64,000 nucleotides of DNA from the NCBI RefSeq assembly GCF_000447295.1, contig NZ_KE650771.1:5477559-5541558 (forward strand), in the 5' to 3' direction. Source of the DNA: Fischerella sp. PCC 9431. Lineage in GTDB: Bacteria > Cyanobacteriota > Cyanobacteriia > Cyanobacteriales > Nostocaceae. Below the pieces are notes generated by a model. It made no database searches and had not been told where the DNA came from. It saw only the letters and a program-made list of their open reading frames with translations. The translations under genes were made by a program, and so were the position numbers. Of the stretch, positions 19,923 to 29,834 are shown piece by piece; within the stretch, counting starts at the first letter, position 1; each line of letters starts with the position of its first letter.

Positions 19923-21026
19923 TCATAATAACGATAACTGTTCATTTGGTGGCTTAAAGCCCATATGCTTATAGGCTGCTGCTGTCGCTACTCTACCACG
20001 AGGTGTCCGGCTTAAATAGCCAATCTGCATCAAATAAGGTTCATATACTTCTTCTATGGTTTGGGTATCTTCACCAGTTGTGGCGGCGATTGTTTCTAAC
20101 CCTACTGGTCCACCGTTAAATTGTTCAATGATTACAGTCAACATTTTGCGGTCTGTCCAATCCAAACCGCAAGGATCAACTTGGAATAGGTGCAATGCCT
20201 CAGCTGCAACTTTTTCACATATTTGCTCGAAGGATTTTACTTCCGCATAATCACGGACACGTTTGAGTAGTCTATTAGCAATTCGTGGTGTTCCTCGCGA
20301 TCGCTTGGCAATTTCGGTCGCACCATCTTTTGTAATGGCAGTTTTGAGTAACTCAGCACTGCGCTGAACAATGAGGCTTAGTTCTTCTACCTCATAAAAT
20401 CTTAATTTTTGTACTAAGCCAAAGCGATCGCGTAGAGGAGAAGTCAGCGCGCCTACGCGAGTTGTTGCCCCTACTAAGGTAAATTTTGCTAGTGGTATAC
20501 TGCGAGTCCGAGCGCTAGAACCCTTACCAACGGTAATATCCAATCTGTAATCTTCCATCGCTGGGTATAAAATTTCTTCGGTCATCCGCGATAGACGATG
20601 AATTTCATCAATAAATAGAACATCCCCTGGCTTCTGATTCACTAGCAGTCCAACAATATCTCTGGGTCGTTCTAGAGCTGGGGCGCTAGTAATTTTATAG
20701 TTCACTCCCATCTCGGCTGCTAAAATCATTGCCATTGTGGTTTTACCTAAACCGGGAGGTCCATACAATAACAGGTGATCTAGCACTTCTCCTCTAGACT
20801 TAGCAGCTTTAATTGCTATGTCCAGTACATCTTTTAAATCTTTTTGCCCAATATAATCGGCAAACTTCTGCGGTCGAATGCTTTCTTCTTGTTTACCTTG
20901 TTCATCAATAGCAGCTTCCGCTTGCAAAAGATTTTCTTCTGGGGATGGTTTTGCTGATTCCTGATGCTGTTTTGGTTGTTTACCGCTTGGATCGTGAGGC
21001 TGTTTTTTCGAGGAAATAATCGCCAT
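19923..21026 (-). CDS. ruvB: Holliday junction branch-migration ATPase RuvB
   Basis: A 367-residue AAA+ helicase motor with Walker [10 protein letters not shown], Walker [11 protein letters not shown], sensor 1 GATTR and the C-terminal winged helix ending in [16 protein letters not shown]. RuvB rings pump DNA through RuvA-bound Holliday junctions in recombination repair. The first 45 residues are a charged, probably disordered extension ([17 protein letters not shown]) that cyanobacterial RuvB proteins often carry. No ruvA or ruvC is adjacent, as is normal in cyanobacteria. It is divergent from hisF across 156 bp. Confidence 0.98.
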   Translation of the reverse strand: MAIISSKKQPHDPSGKQPKQHQESAKPSPEENLLQAEAAIDEQGKQEESIRPQKFADYIGQKDLKDVLDIAIKAAKSRGEVLDHLLLYGPPGLGKTTMAMILAAEMGVNYKITSAPALERPRDIVGLLVNQKPGDVLFIDEIHRLSRMTEEILYPAMEDYRLDITVGKGSSARTRSIPLAKFTLVGATTRVGALTSPLRDRFGLVQKLRFYEVEELSLIVQRSAELLKTAITKDGATEIAKRSRGTPRIANRLLKRVRDYAEVKSFEQICEKVAAEALHLFQVDPCGLDWTDRKMLTVIIEQFNGGPVGLETIAATTGEDTQTIEEVYEPYLMQIGYLSRTPRGRVATAAAYKHMGFKPPNEQLSLL

Positions 21027-21182
21027 AGTTCAGCTATTAACTTTTACTTGTAGACTTATTGAGGGCAAGTGGTAGCGCACCAACGCGTATAAATACTGAC
21101 GCAAAATATTTCTTTGGAGAAATTACGCTTGCCAATTTAGAATTTAAATTCCGGGGAACTACTTAGGAGTACAAAGTTTGTC

Positions 21183-21956
21183 ATGCTAGCTAAGAGAATC
21201 TTACCTTGCTTAGATGTGAATGCGGGAAGAGTTGTAAAAGGAGTTAACTTTGTTAACCTCCAGGACGCAGGCGACCCTGTTGAATTAGCAAAAGTTTACA
21301 ACGAAGCCGGAGCAGATGAGTTAGTGTTTCTGGATATTACAGCTACTCATGAAGACCGTAACACTATTATCGACGTCGTTTACCGCACTGCGGAACAAGT
21401 TTTTATTCCTTTGACTGTTGGCGGTGGCATCCAATCCTTAGAAAATGTTAAAAATCTGTTACGAGCTGGAGCGGACAAGGTTAGTATTAATTCTGCGGCG
21501 GTACGTGACCCAGATTTTATTAATCGGGCGAGCGATCGCTTCGGTAATCAATGCATAGTTGTTGCAATTGATGCTAGACGCAGGCAAGATCCTACCAATC
21601 CAGGTTGGGATGTGTATGTGCGAGGTGGACGGCAAAATACAGGCATCGATGCTCTTAAATGGGCGCAAGAAGTAGAAAAACGAGGTGCAGGAGAACTATT
21701 AGTGACTAGTATGGATGCCGATGGAACTAAGGCAGGTTATGACCTCGAATTAACAAAAGCGATCGCCGAAACTGTACAAGTTCCAGTAATTGCCTCTGGT
21801 GGTGCGGGTAATTGTCAACATATCTATGAAGCACTCACAGAAGGTAGAGCCGAAGCCGCCTTATTAGCTTCACTATTGCATTACGGGGAATTAACCGTGG
21901 AGGAAATCAAAAATTATTTGCGTGATCATCAACTACCAGTACGAATGTATCAATAA
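21183..21956 (+). CDS. hisF: Imidazole glycerol phosphate synthase cyclase subunit
   Basis: A 257-residue TIM barrel of HisF type: [22 protein letters not shown] at the N-terminus, catalytic aspartates in CLDVN and MDADGT, and phosphate-binding VGGGI and ASGGAG loops. With HisH it makes imidazole glycerol phosphate and AICAR in histidine synthesis. AGGAG lies about 15 bases before the ATG. No other his genes adjoin it, as expected in cyanobacteria, where his genes are scattered. Confidence 0.98.
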   Translation: MLAKRILPCLDVNAGRVVKGVNFVNLQDAGDPVELAKVYNEAGADELVFLDITATHEDRNTIIDVVYRTAEQVFIPLTVGGGIQSLENVKNLLRAGADKVSINSAAVRDPDFINRASDRFGNQCIVVAIDARRRQDPTNPGWDVYVRGGRQNTGIDALKWAQEVEKRGAGELLVTSMDADGTKAGYDLELTKAIAETVQVPVIASGGAGNCQHIYEALTEGRAEAALLASLLHYGELTVEEIKNYLRDHQLPVRMYQ

Positions 21957-22056
21957 TGTTAGAAAATGTGTTGTTTAAAGATACATCCAGTACTCAACAC
22001 ACTTCCTGAAAAGGATGTTAAACTTGGTAAAGAAACATTAATAAATATTAATAAAT

Positions 22057-22248
22057 ATGTTGATTCCTATATTAGTTTTTGATGTGGCGCTGGTAGCCTG
22101 GTCGCTGCATTTGATGGAAAGGGCTTATGAGAGTAAGGAATTTTCCTTAATGTTAGCTGGCTTATTAGTTGCGTTAGCCGCAGCTGCAATGATGGTTGTT
22201 TACTTTTTGATGGGACATTGTATGAGCTATTTATTACAAGTATCTTGA
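22057..22248 (+). CDS. Small two-helix membrane protein, unknown function
   Basis: A 63-residue ORF with two hydrophobic helices (about residues 2-18, ILVFDVALVAWSLHLM, and 30-56, LMLAGLLVALAAAAMMVVYFLM), joined by a charged ERAYESKEF turn. Codon use looks normal for the window. I do not recognise a family. It starts 100 bp after hisF and could be co-transcribed with it. The hydrophobic pattern favours a real gene, but there is no strong ribosome-binding site, so confidence is moderate. Confidence 0.55.
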   Translation: MLIPILVFDVALVAWSLHLMERAYESKEFSLMLAGLLVALAAAAMMVVYFLMGHCMSYLLQVS

Positions 22249-22436
22249 TGAAAAAGATGCTGATTTAGAAGACATGGCAAAACACAAATAGCTTCGTTAG
22301 CATCATCCATTACTCATACTTTTAACTGGCAACAAATATAAGACTCAAACATCCATATTACATTAATCGAAATGTAAACTGAAACTAAAAATTCCTGATA
22401 TAGCAATCTATATGATTTATGAGAATTGCAGAGCTT

Positions 22437-22470
22437 AGATCCCCGACTTCTTAACAGAAGTCGGGGATCT
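22437..22470. repeat. Perfect palindromic dispersed repeat
   Basis: AGATCCCCGACTTCT and AGAAGTCGGGGATCT form a 15-bp perfect stem around a TAAC loop. This GATCCCCGACTTCTT type is a familiar dispersed element of filamentous cyanobacteria. It lies in the 343-bp gap between the small membrane gene and the transglutaminase gene, whose remaining sequence is AT-rich without recognised features. Confidence 0.85.
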
Positions 22471-22591
22471 TGTCTCTCACTAATGATTTAGAAATACTAT
22501 ATATCCTATAAGCAAATTTATTAGCGTCAAATTATTCAAGGGATTTATACTTATTTGTTATCAAAACTTCTAATATGAGTAATTACTAAAG

Positions 22592-23209
22592 TTAATTAGC
22601 AGGAACTTTCAAAATCAAACCATATTTATCTAAATCTGCTAAGGAAACATCAGGAAGATGGTTGAGCATTTCATTCCATGTGCTGCAAGCCTGTAATGCT
22701 TCCACAACAACTGAAAGAGGTTGAGAGAAAATATTTTCAAATTTTACTTCGCCTGAAAGTTTATTTTTATAAGCCAACTGTTCATGTGGAGGTATAAATT
22801 GAGTATTAATATCTTGACGATTCCCCCTAGCATCAACACGATACCAACCTATTTTCGGTAGATATATTGCATTGAAACCATGCAAGCTATAGGGTTCGCC
22901 ATTATCATAAATACTTAGTCTCTGATAGCACAACCCTGCTGGAATACCATTCGCTCTGAGTAACGCTGCTAGCAAATGACTCTTTGCATAGCAATAACCT
23001 GTTTTGTATTTGAGTACGTCTGAAGCTTTACAAGTTACAGGATTCATTTGATAGTCAGAACTATGATAAATTTCATCCCGTACCCACTCGAAACAAGCTT
23101 TAGCGATCGCTTCTGGTGTTTGATGGTTTGATGCTAGAGTTTTTGCTAATTCCAGAACTGTAGGATCTTCCCAGTCAATAACTTCGGTTGCTTCTAAATA
23201 TTCTTTCAT
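22592..23209 (-). CDS. Transglutaminase-like cysteine peptidase-fold protein
   Basis: A 205-residue protein with the transglutaminase-like core: catalytic cysteine in TGYCYAKSHLLAALLRANGIPAG, histidine in YSLHGFNAIYL and aspartate in WYRVDARGN. The triad order and spacing fit the family, which in bacteria is mostly thought to act as a cysteine protease or amidase. No signal peptide or membrane segment is present, so a cytoplasmic site is likely. Substrate is unknown. The gene stands alone between repeat-rich spacers. Confidence 0.88.
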   Translation of the reverse strand: MKEYLEATEVIDWEDPTVLELAKTLASNHQTPEAIAKACFEWVRDEIYHSSDYQMNPVTCKASDVLKYKTGYCYAKSHLLAALLRANGIPAGLCYQRLSIYDNGEPYSLHGFNAIYLPKIGWYRVDARGNRQDINTQFIPPHEQLAYKNKLSGEVKFENIFSQPLSVVVEALQACSTWNEMLNHLPDVSLADLDKYGLILKVPAN

Positions 23210-23244
23210 ATACTCAATCTATAAAGTTAACAGCAGTCCTTTCA

Positions 23245-23515
23245 AAGTGTAAATCTGGAAAACGAAAATTTCTTTAGTTCTTGGTGAGTCCACTTGCCGT
23301 CTTGGACGCCACTTGCTACAAGCCGACGGACTTCCTTAGCCGGATGCAAGCTCCGGCTCCAGTCCTCGGGAACCCGTCCAACGCAGTGGCTCCGCTTCCC
23401 GTCACGTTCGCGTAGCGTCCCGGAGGGAACTTGGCAAGGTGGCGTAGACGCGCTCATAGGCTTCTCGTAGAGTACCCGTAGACGCAAAGCGGCTTCTCTT
23501 AGAGTAGGGTAGTGA
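23245..23515. repeat. GC-rich dispersed repeat cluster
   Basis: This stretch is much richer in G+C than its neighbours and contains hairpin-forming modules such as GCCGGATGCAAGCTCCGGC, GTCACGTTCGCGTAGCGTCCC and GCGTAGACGCG, with CGTAGA repeated. An 81-codon minus-strand ORF crosses it, but its product (MSASTPPCQVPSGTLRERDG region) looks like repeat translation. These units are typical dispersed repeats of Nostocales genomes. The last part (ACACCAAGACACTAAGACAC) is a short direct repeat. Confidence 0.7.
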
Positions 23516-23586
23516 AAAAATAATTATTAAAACACCAAGACACTAAGACACTAAGAAGAAATATAGCTTCATCCTTTCTCGTGTGT

Positions 23587-24756
23587 TTAATATCGGAAAA
23601 TAGCTGCTGCTGGTACGCCATTTGGTAATTCTTCTGGTTCGACAGTGTAAACAGCTCCACCATTTAGCAGCGTGTGAACAACAGCAAAATCCAACATATC
23701 TTGATCATCTGGTTGTGGTTCTGGGTGCAAATCTACAGCCATTGTCTCAGGATCAAAGTCACCCCATACCTGTTGAGCTACAGGTACTAATAAATAATCT
23801 ACTCTTTTGTAATATGCAGCAGGAATAATTTCTTTGAGATCGCTAGAAGCTCTACCAGTTCCCTCACCTGTAATTTGTTGGTAAAGTTCTGTAATGGCTT
23901 GGGGTGTTTGAGTATACATAGGTTCGACAATTGACCAAGCCTGTTCGTGTAGTTCTTCTGGCTTGACAATATCTACATTAGCAGCAATACCTTCTTCTAC
24001 AAGATTGTGGTAAGTATTAGCTTCTTTGTAAATTGGAAAAAGATATTCAACTCCTGCTAAGACTAAAGGTGCTTTTTCATCTTGTAGTCTTTGGTGTAAT
24101 GCTTCATTGATAAGATAAAAGAACTGGAGGATATCTTTCTGATGCTGGTCACGATCAGGACTTCCTTGACCATGAAATTGACCAGGTCGTGCAGAAGGAT
24201 TGCTCGTTGAACCCTTGGATGTTCCTATTCGGAACTGACCTGTTTTGGCAGTTTCATCGTAATTTAGAGCCTCTTCTAGATTTTTGGGCAGATTTTCTAC
24301 TTCTACCTCATTAATGGTGTAACGTGTTCCCTCAAAGAACCGAATATTATCTTGACTTAAAGCCAAGATGAAAAAGCGTCCATCATTGTTAATCAGGTGT
24401 AATAAAGGTTTGAGGTGGAATTGATTGCTAACAACTACTAATTCCTGAAATTCTATCGGTAGTTGATAATAGCGAAAAATATTTGGTGATCTGAAAATTG
24501 CCAAGCAATGATCTTGTTGTTGCCAAAACTCATTTGTATCTAATTCTTTAGCTGGCTGGAGAAAATCTACTGCATCAGTATGACGCATTTCCATTTTATC
24601 TAAACGTTCTTCTGCTTCACGAATCAAATTTTTGAAGCGAATAGGGTTTTGTCGAATTTCTGCGCCAGCTTTTTGCATAGGTATGTATAGAGAAACACAA
24701 GGTATTTCTGTAGTTTCTACTAAATTTTTTAGTTCTTGAATGGATAATGAGTTCAT
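23587..24756 (-). CDS. Bacterial archaeo-eukaryotic release-factor-like (baeRF) protein
   Basis: A 389-residue protein starting MNSLSIQELKNLVETTEIPCVSLYIPM. The conserved start (CVSLYIPMQKAGAEIRQNPIRFKNLIREAEERL), the central beta-rich part with FFILALSQDNIRFFEG and the C-terminal AVVHTLLNGGAVYTVEPEELP resemble the baeRF group (family 3 or 7, from memory), bacterial relatives of eRF1/Pelota domains. A role in stalled-ribosome rescue or stress has been proposed for the group but is not proven. The GGQ-like position reads as RPGQFHGQGS near residue 195, in a polar loop. It is monocistronic between two spacers. Confidence 0.7.
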   Translation of the reverse strand: MNSLSIQELKNLVETTEIPCVSLYIPMQKAGAEIRQNPIRFKNLIREAEERLDKMEMRHTDAVDFLQPAKELDTNEFWQQQDHCLAIFRSPNIFRYYQLPIEFQELVVVSNQFHLKPLLHLINNDGRFFILALSQDNIRFFEGTRYTINEVEVENLPKNLEEALNYDETAKTGQFRIGTSKGSTSNPSARPGQFHGQGSPDRDQHQKDILQFFYLINEALHQRLQDEKAPLVLAGVEYLFPIYKEANTYHNLVEEGIAANVDIVKPEELHEQAWSIVEPMYTQTPQAITELYQQITGEGTGRASSDLKEIIPAAYYKRVDYLLVPVAQQVWGDFDPETMAVDLHPEPQPDDQDMLDFAVVHTLLNGGAVYTVEPEELPNGVPAAAIFRY

Positions 24757-25068
24757 ATTTTTAATTCCTATCTATCAATTAGAACTGATACCAATTAAAA
24801 AAATGATTCCAACCTGAATGCGGAGGATCATTGCCAATCCAAAATGGTATGAGTTCTCTATATTTATTTCAATTAATTTATGTAATGACTACATCTTGCT
24901 TTTGATAAAAAAACACCTACCTCAATCCCTCTCTTAAGATAGAGGAAAAGGGTAGTTACAGAAATGAATCGGTTGTGTTAATTATTATTTGTTGTTTTAA
25001 ATCACCATCTACCAATGAAATTCTAAATCCGGATATTTATCCGTAGGGTCAATTCAGAATCGGCTCAC
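24757..25068. other. Intergenic spacer without recognised gene
   Basis: A 312-bp AT-rich gap upstream of the baeRF gene. It contains one half (AACTGATACCAATT, near 24785) of the GATACCAATT dispersed repeat also found at 40031, and CCTCAATCCCTCTCTTAAG, a fragment of another dispersed repeat. No ORF or RNA gene was recognised. Confidence 0.6.
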
Positions 25069-25740
25069 TTAACCAACATTATGACTATTTGGATTAACAC
25101 TTGTTGGCTGAATGACTATACTTTTGCTGTTTCGGCTCACAAAACCTAAAGTTATTCGTTTCATTAGCCAGTGTAAGCCCACAAGTATAGCAAAAGTAAT
25201 AGCAATTATCACTAAAGGCTGTTTACCCAGAGTTTCTTCTATGCCTCTAGTTAACAAAGCATCCGGTTGAGTGATAAAATCCCAACTGTTAAAACGCAAG
25301 AATCGACCCCAATAAATACCAACAGCACATAAGGCATGAGTGATCATTTCCATCCAGATAATCCATTGACTCTTACCTATACGGTGTAGATAGTATCCCA
25401 CATTAATTAAAGAGATAACATAGGCTTCAAAACCAGCCATGATGACTATAAAATACACAGGAATTAGCACCAAGGTAATCATCCATACAGATTGAATTGT
25501 GCGGATATCGTCGATGAGGTGAATGATATCAGTTAACAAATAGGGTGCATTTGGTAAAAAAGCGTAGAAGACCAAAAATCCTAGCCACCAAACCCAAGAA
25601 CGTCCACGTTTGACGCGAAACAACCAAACACTCAAAGCTAAAGGTATAAACGCCAGAAACAAATTCCAAGTCATCCAACGCATATTGATTTGCAACACCT
25701 TTACAACTTTGGATATCAATTCAATCACTTCCACTTTCAT
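25069..25740 (-). CDS. DUF1361 multi-pass membrane protein
   Basis: A 223-residue integral membrane protein with six or seven hydrophobic segments. Landmarks are RWMTWNLFLAFIPLALSVWLF, FLVFYAFLPNAPYLLTDIIHL and the conserved IYWGRFLRFNSWDF, which match the DUF1361 family of bacterial and cyanobacterial membrane proteins. No function is established for the family. It is a single gene with its own upstream spacer, reading towards the baeRF gene. The short polar tail after residue 205 is probably cytoplasmic. Confidence 0.88.
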   Translation of the reverse strand: MKVEVIELISKVVKVLQINMRWMTWNLFLAFIPLALSVWLFRVKRGRSWVWWLGFLVFYAFLPNAPYLLTDIIHLIDDIRTIQSVWMITLVLIPVYFIVIMAGFEAYVISLINVGYYLHRIGKSQWIIWMEMITHALCAVGIYWGRFLRFNSWDFITQPDALLTRGIEETLGKQPLVIIAITFAILVGLHWLMKRITLGFVSRNSKSIVIQPTSVNPNSHNVG

Positions 25741-26004
25741 CGCTGTTTCCTCAGAGGATTATGTATTTCCTGGATATAAATTCAGTTATTTGACTTGTAT
25801 TAGGGTCATTAGACAATTTTGGATTTTGGATTGACTTTGCTTTTGTGTTGATATTATTGGGAATAACGGTTTACCAATCTTCTAGTATAACCATAAGCAA
25901 AAAATAGACTACTACCTAAGAATGGAATTTTTGTGATGTTTGTGACTATAGTTATATATTTCACTATGACTAAGTGATTTTCCTGAAAGGTAGCATAATT
26001 TTGT

Positions 26005-28338
26005 TTATGACAGATTTATGACAGATTTATGATGACTGACTAATAATAAATTTTTTTCTATGGATTTTATTGTTGCGGAAGTCACATTGCTAGCATTATT
26101 GAGACAATCTAGTAAAAGCTTGTTAGCGTTCCAATATTGCTGTAATTGTTGTAAGTCATTTGCATCAAACTGCCAATCATGACCTATTTGGCGATCGCTA
26201 ATCATTAAATTTCGTAGTTTACTAGTCCATACTTCCCCGTTTTCTTGCCACCATCCTTTCAAAGCGATTCTACTTTCTTGGGGTGAAGGAAGTTCTTCGC
26301 GTAGATTTTGCAGTGACTTTTGTAGAGCAGGATAATCTTGGAGTAAGTAATGTAAATCAAGAGCAAGTGCGATCGCAGATAAGCGTTGACAGAAAATATC
26401 AGTAGTCATCCTTAAGCTAACAGTCAACGCATGTATTAATGCCATGTCTAAAGCTAAATCAATCGCTAATTTTCCTGCTAATCGACTATCTAAAGATAAA
26501 GCCAAACTTTGATTATAAGCTAGATAATAATCTGGAGGCAGAGCCAGGGTAAAATAAAAAGCACGGACACTAGCTGGGTAATAAGGTACCTTAATACTAG
26601 CAATTTTTTCACCTAACCAAATCATAAACTTTTGCAATTTATAATTTGAGAACACTAGATTATCTATTTGTTGTTTGATTAATACCAATAAATCATCCGC
26701 AGGCTGCATCATTTCCGCAGCTAGTAAAAAAACTTCTCGCCAACCTTTTTCTCCAATATGAGTGACAAGTTGTTGTAGACTATGGGGATTTCCAACAGTA
26801 ACTATTTCTCTCGCAGTTAAATATTCTTGGAATGTTAAATGCGAAAAAGAATAAATATCCAGTCCCTGCTCGATTAATAAACCGTGTTGTGCTTCAATAG
26901 CTTGTAATACAGCAGTGCTATTGAGTTCCAATACTTCTAAATCTCTGGATGCATTAGGAAGATAACGTAGATAATCGGCGATCAATAATTGGATTTTGGT
27001 TTTTGGAAAAAAGTAATCTCCTTGAGTAAAAGTAGTTGCTGCGACACGACAAAGTAACTTAATTTTATGTAGCAATGATAAATTGCGATAAATTTCATCA
27101 CTTTTAATTCCTCTGGCTTCATCCCAACGCACCAACAACAATTCTAATGCTTGCTTATAAAGCTCTGAGCGCAAGGCTGGGAAGTCGCCTAAAAACTGAA
27201 ATATCAAGCAAGTAAGATTTAGTAAAATTGGTGTTGTTGCTAAATCTAAAATTTGCTGATTTTTTGGTAATTCTAATTTTTGCATAAATTCAGAAGCCTT
27301 AGCTTTTCCCTCCCAAAGAGAGTTTTTCACCACAGCTAAAAACCATTTATCTGCAAAATTTGAGATTTGTGATTTACTAAAATCAGCAATTTCAACTTCA
27401 GTAAAACCCTTAAATTGGTATTGTTTACCAGCAATACGACAAGTAATAACTATTGTATTTTTATAAAATTTTTCAGAGAAGCTTTGGATTTCTCTAATAA
27501 CTTGTTCACTCTCTAAATCTGTTAGTTCATCTAAGGCATCTAGTAAAATTAATGCTTTACCCTGAGAAAATATTGACATCATCTCAGATTCAGGAATGCC
27601 GTAGTCATTAAATTCTTGATAAATATATTTTGATAAGATTATTTGATGACTGTCACAATTATTTTCAGCCAACTTTTTTAAACTAATAAAAATGGGTAGA
27701 TAATCTGATTTAAACTTACCTTGATTACAAGAAACTGCTATTGATTGTAGAAAGGTAGTTTTACCAGATCCAGTTTTGCCAAGTACCATTAATTTGGGGT
27801 ACTTGGTAACTGCTTCTAAACCAGAAATTCTTTGTTGATTAAAATTACCTAACTTAAAACGGTCGAAATTATTATAATCTAGCCGTTGTAATTCAGTTAT
27901 GTCCAAGCATCTTTTACTGGTAACTTCCTCAAGAATATCGATTTCTACATAAAGGTCATCTAAATTTATGGGTCTAGAAATATCTAAAAGATGAAGAGTT
28001 CCACATTGGGCTTGAATTTTTTCGTAGTGAGCAAAGCGTGCTTTTTGCACTAAGGTGTCAATATCAAGGGTATTTTCCACGATTGTTTCCAAAGACATTG
28101 ATTCACCAAGAGACTGTTGAGCAATTTCTTCTGGTTTTAATCCCAAAACTAAACAAATCTCATGAAAAACCTGACGGTCAACAGCTTTACCAGTGAAAAA
28201 ATTCCAAATTAGCTGACGATTGTCTAAACCTATTTCATTGGCGAGATATTCCTGAGTCCAACCTTTACACCGAAAAGCCTGTTTAGCTTTTCTAATACCC
28301 TCAGCTGATGCTTGCAGTGATCGCTTTGCTTTTGCCAT
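26005..28338 (-). CDS. HTH-NACHT STAND NTPase, candidate defence protein
   Basis: A 777-residue NLR-like NTPase. Residues about 10-75 form a helix-turn-helix-like region (KGWTQEYLANEIGLDNRQLIWNFF, then FHEICLVLGLKPEEIAQ). The NACHT domain follows with Walker A GKTGSGKT at residues 187-194 and Walker B ALILLDALDELTD about 75 residues later. The C-terminal 170 residues are repetitive-helical (YYLAYNQSLALSLDSRLAGKL region), resembling the helical C-terminal domains of bacterial NACHT proteins, several of which protect against phage. No nuclease, TIR or protease effector is visible, so activity may rest on the HTH part or on a partner in trans. The two-component genes beside it are not an obvious partner. 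Numerous paralogues are usual in filamentous cyanobacteria. Confidence 0.88.
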   Translation of the reverse strand: MAKAKRSLQASAEGIRKAKQAFRCKGWTQEYLANEIGLDNRQLIWNFFTGKAVDRQVFHEICLVLGLKPEEIAQQSLGESMSLETIVENTLDIDTLVQKARFAHYEKIQAQCGTLHLLDISRPINLDDLYVEIDILEEVTSKRCLDITELQRLDYNNFDRFKLGNFNQQRISGLEAVTKYPKLMVLGKTGSGKTTFLQSIAVSCNQGKFKSDYLPIFISLKKLAENNCDSHQIILSKYIYQEFNDYGIPESEMMSIFSQGKALILLDALDELTDLESEQVIREIQSFSEKFYKNTIVITCRIAGKQYQFKGFTEVEIADFSKSQISNFADKWFLAVVKNSLWEGKAKASEFMQKLELPKNQQILDLATTPILLNLTCLIFQFLGDFPALRSELYKQALELLLVRWDEARGIKSDEIYRNLSLLHKIKLLCRVAATTFTQGDYFFPKTKIQLLIADYLRYLPNASRDLEVLELNSTAVLQAIEAQHGLLIEQGLDIYSFSHLTFQEYLTAREIVTVGNPHSLQQLVTHIGEKGWREVFLLAAEMMQPADDLLVLIKQQIDNLVFSNYKLQKFMIWLGEKIASIKVPYYPASVRAFYFTLALPPDYYLAYNQSLALSLDSRLAGKLAIDLALDMALIHALTVSLRMTTDIFCQRLSAIALALDLHYLLQDYPALQKSLQNLREELPSPQESRIALKGWWQENGEVWTSKLRNLMISDRQIGHDWQFDANDLQQLQQYWNANKLLLDCLNNASNVTSATIKSIEKNLLLVSHHKSVINLS

Positions 28339-28574
28339 AGTTTTAGTACATTAACTAGTTATCTATAAAATTTATACTATTAAATTATACAAATTACTAA
28401 GGAAATATACTATAGTGCAAACATTATTAAAAAATTTGTGAATATTACTCCAAAAGCAATTACATTGAATCAATCAGAAATAAATAAATGATGGTCATGT
28501 CAAAAATAACTCTCAAATTTGTTTATTGTTTTGCACTCTCTTCGTGTACACTCTTTTTTGCTTGCAATTTAAGA

Positions 28575-29774
28575 TCATGAAGAGGTAGATAAGAATTTTT
28601 TAAATTCGCCTGCTGCTACAGGACGGCTAAACAGAAAACCTTGCATAGCATCACAGTTATATTTTTGTAAAAATTCCAGTTCTGATTCAGTTTCTACACC
28701 TTCAGCAATCATCTGAAGATTTAGATTATGACCCATTTGAATCAATGCTGTTGTAATAGCTGCTTTTTGTGGATCATTGACGACATTGTGAATAAAGTAA
28801 CGGTCAATTTTCAACTTATTGATAGGTAATTTTTTTAAATACATTAACGAAGAGTAGCCTGTACCGAAATCATCAATCGCAATTGTTACACCCAAGGAGC
28901 GTAATTCATTCATTGTGGCGATCGCAGTATTGATATCCTGCATAATTAAGCTTTCAGTAAGTTCTAATTCTAAATAATGTGGCTCCAAATTACTAGCCGC
29001 TAAAAAATTCACAATTTTTTTACTCAAGTCTGGTTGAGCAAATTGACGGGCTGAAAAATTAACAGCAATACATAATGGAGAATAACCTGCTTTCTGCCAA
29101 GCTATATTTTGTTGACAAACAGTTTGTAAAACCCATTCACCAATCGGAATAATTAAACCTGTAGACTCTGCTAAGGAAATCAATTCAGAAGTCGCAACCA
29201 TTCCTAATTCTGGACTGTGCCATCTCAGTAAAGCTTCTGCACCAATGATTTTTCCAGATTTAATATCTAATTGTGGTTGATACTCAATATAAAATTGCCG
29301 AAAATTTCCTTGCTCAATTGCTCCTTGTAAAATGTTTTTTACAGCTAACATTTCAGAATTAAAAGCCTTAAGTTTTGGGTTAGCAGAGAAATATTTTTTT
29401 AACGTAGCTTGTTTTTGTAAACGCCCATCAATTGCACTTAATAATTCAGCACGAGTAAATGGTTTTGTCAGATAGTCATCTGCACCTAATTCCATACCTT
29501 GACGGAAGTCAGTTTTAGTTGATTTTGCCGTGATAAAAATAAATGGAATTGTTGCTGTTATTGGTTCTTGGCGTACATTAGCTAGTACACCATAACCATC
29601 AATTTCTGGCATCATCAAATCACACAAAATTAGATCAGGAACCTCAGTCAAAGCTAACTTGATGCCTATTTGACCATTAGCAGCACTAATAGTTTCAAAA
29701 TCTTCTGCTTCTAGCAATTCGATCAGATTTTCTCTGACAGAATATTCATCTTCAATCACTAAAATTTTAGTCAT
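28575..29774 (-). CDS. Response regulator with EAL phosphodiesterase domain
   Basis: A 399-residue protein: receiver domain at about 1-125 (VIEDEYSVREN; phospho-acceptor in LILCDLMMPEIDG; FITAKS; lysine in LTKPF) and EAL domain at about 150-395. The EAL core keeps the signature GAEALLRW, the metal ligands in ELTESL, DDFGTGYSS and KIDRYFI, and E near QMIAEGVE, so an active cyclic-di-GMP phosphodiesterase is expected; there is no GGDEF. The ATG at 29774 places the receiver right at the N-terminus; a TTG at 29831, four bases after the kinase stop, would add 19 residues. It follows the hybrid sensor gene with a gap of 60 bp or less, so the two are probably an operon and a cognate pair. Confidence 0.93.
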   Translation of the reverse strand: MTKILVIEDEYSVRENLIELLEAEDFETISAANGQIGIKLALTEVPDLILCDLMMPEIDGYGVLANVRQEPITATIPFIFITAKSTKTDFRQGMELGADDYLTKPFTRAELLSAIDGRLQKQATLKKYFSANPKLKAFNSEMLAVKNILQGAIEQGNFRQFYIEYQPQLDIKSGKIIGAEALLRWHSPELGMVATSELISLAESTGLIIPIGEWVLQTVCQQNIAWQKAGYSPLCIAVNFSARQFAQPDLSKKIVNFLAASNLEPHYLELELTESLIMQDINTAIATMNELRSLGVTIAIDDFGTGYSSLMYLKKLPINKLKIDRYFIHNVVNDPQKAAITTALIQMGHNLNLQMIAEGVETESELEFLQKYNCDAMQGFLFSRPVAAGEFKKFLSTSS

Positions 29775-29834
29775 ATGTTTATTATTGTTTTGATGATTAT
29801 TTTTTATTTGTGGGGAGAACACAAGAATCAATAC

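Noticed and set aside
23242..23487. 81-codon minus-strand ORF
   Set aside because: It lies wholly in a GC-rich dispersed repeat cluster with hairpins; its product looks like a repeat translation and codon use differs from neighbours.
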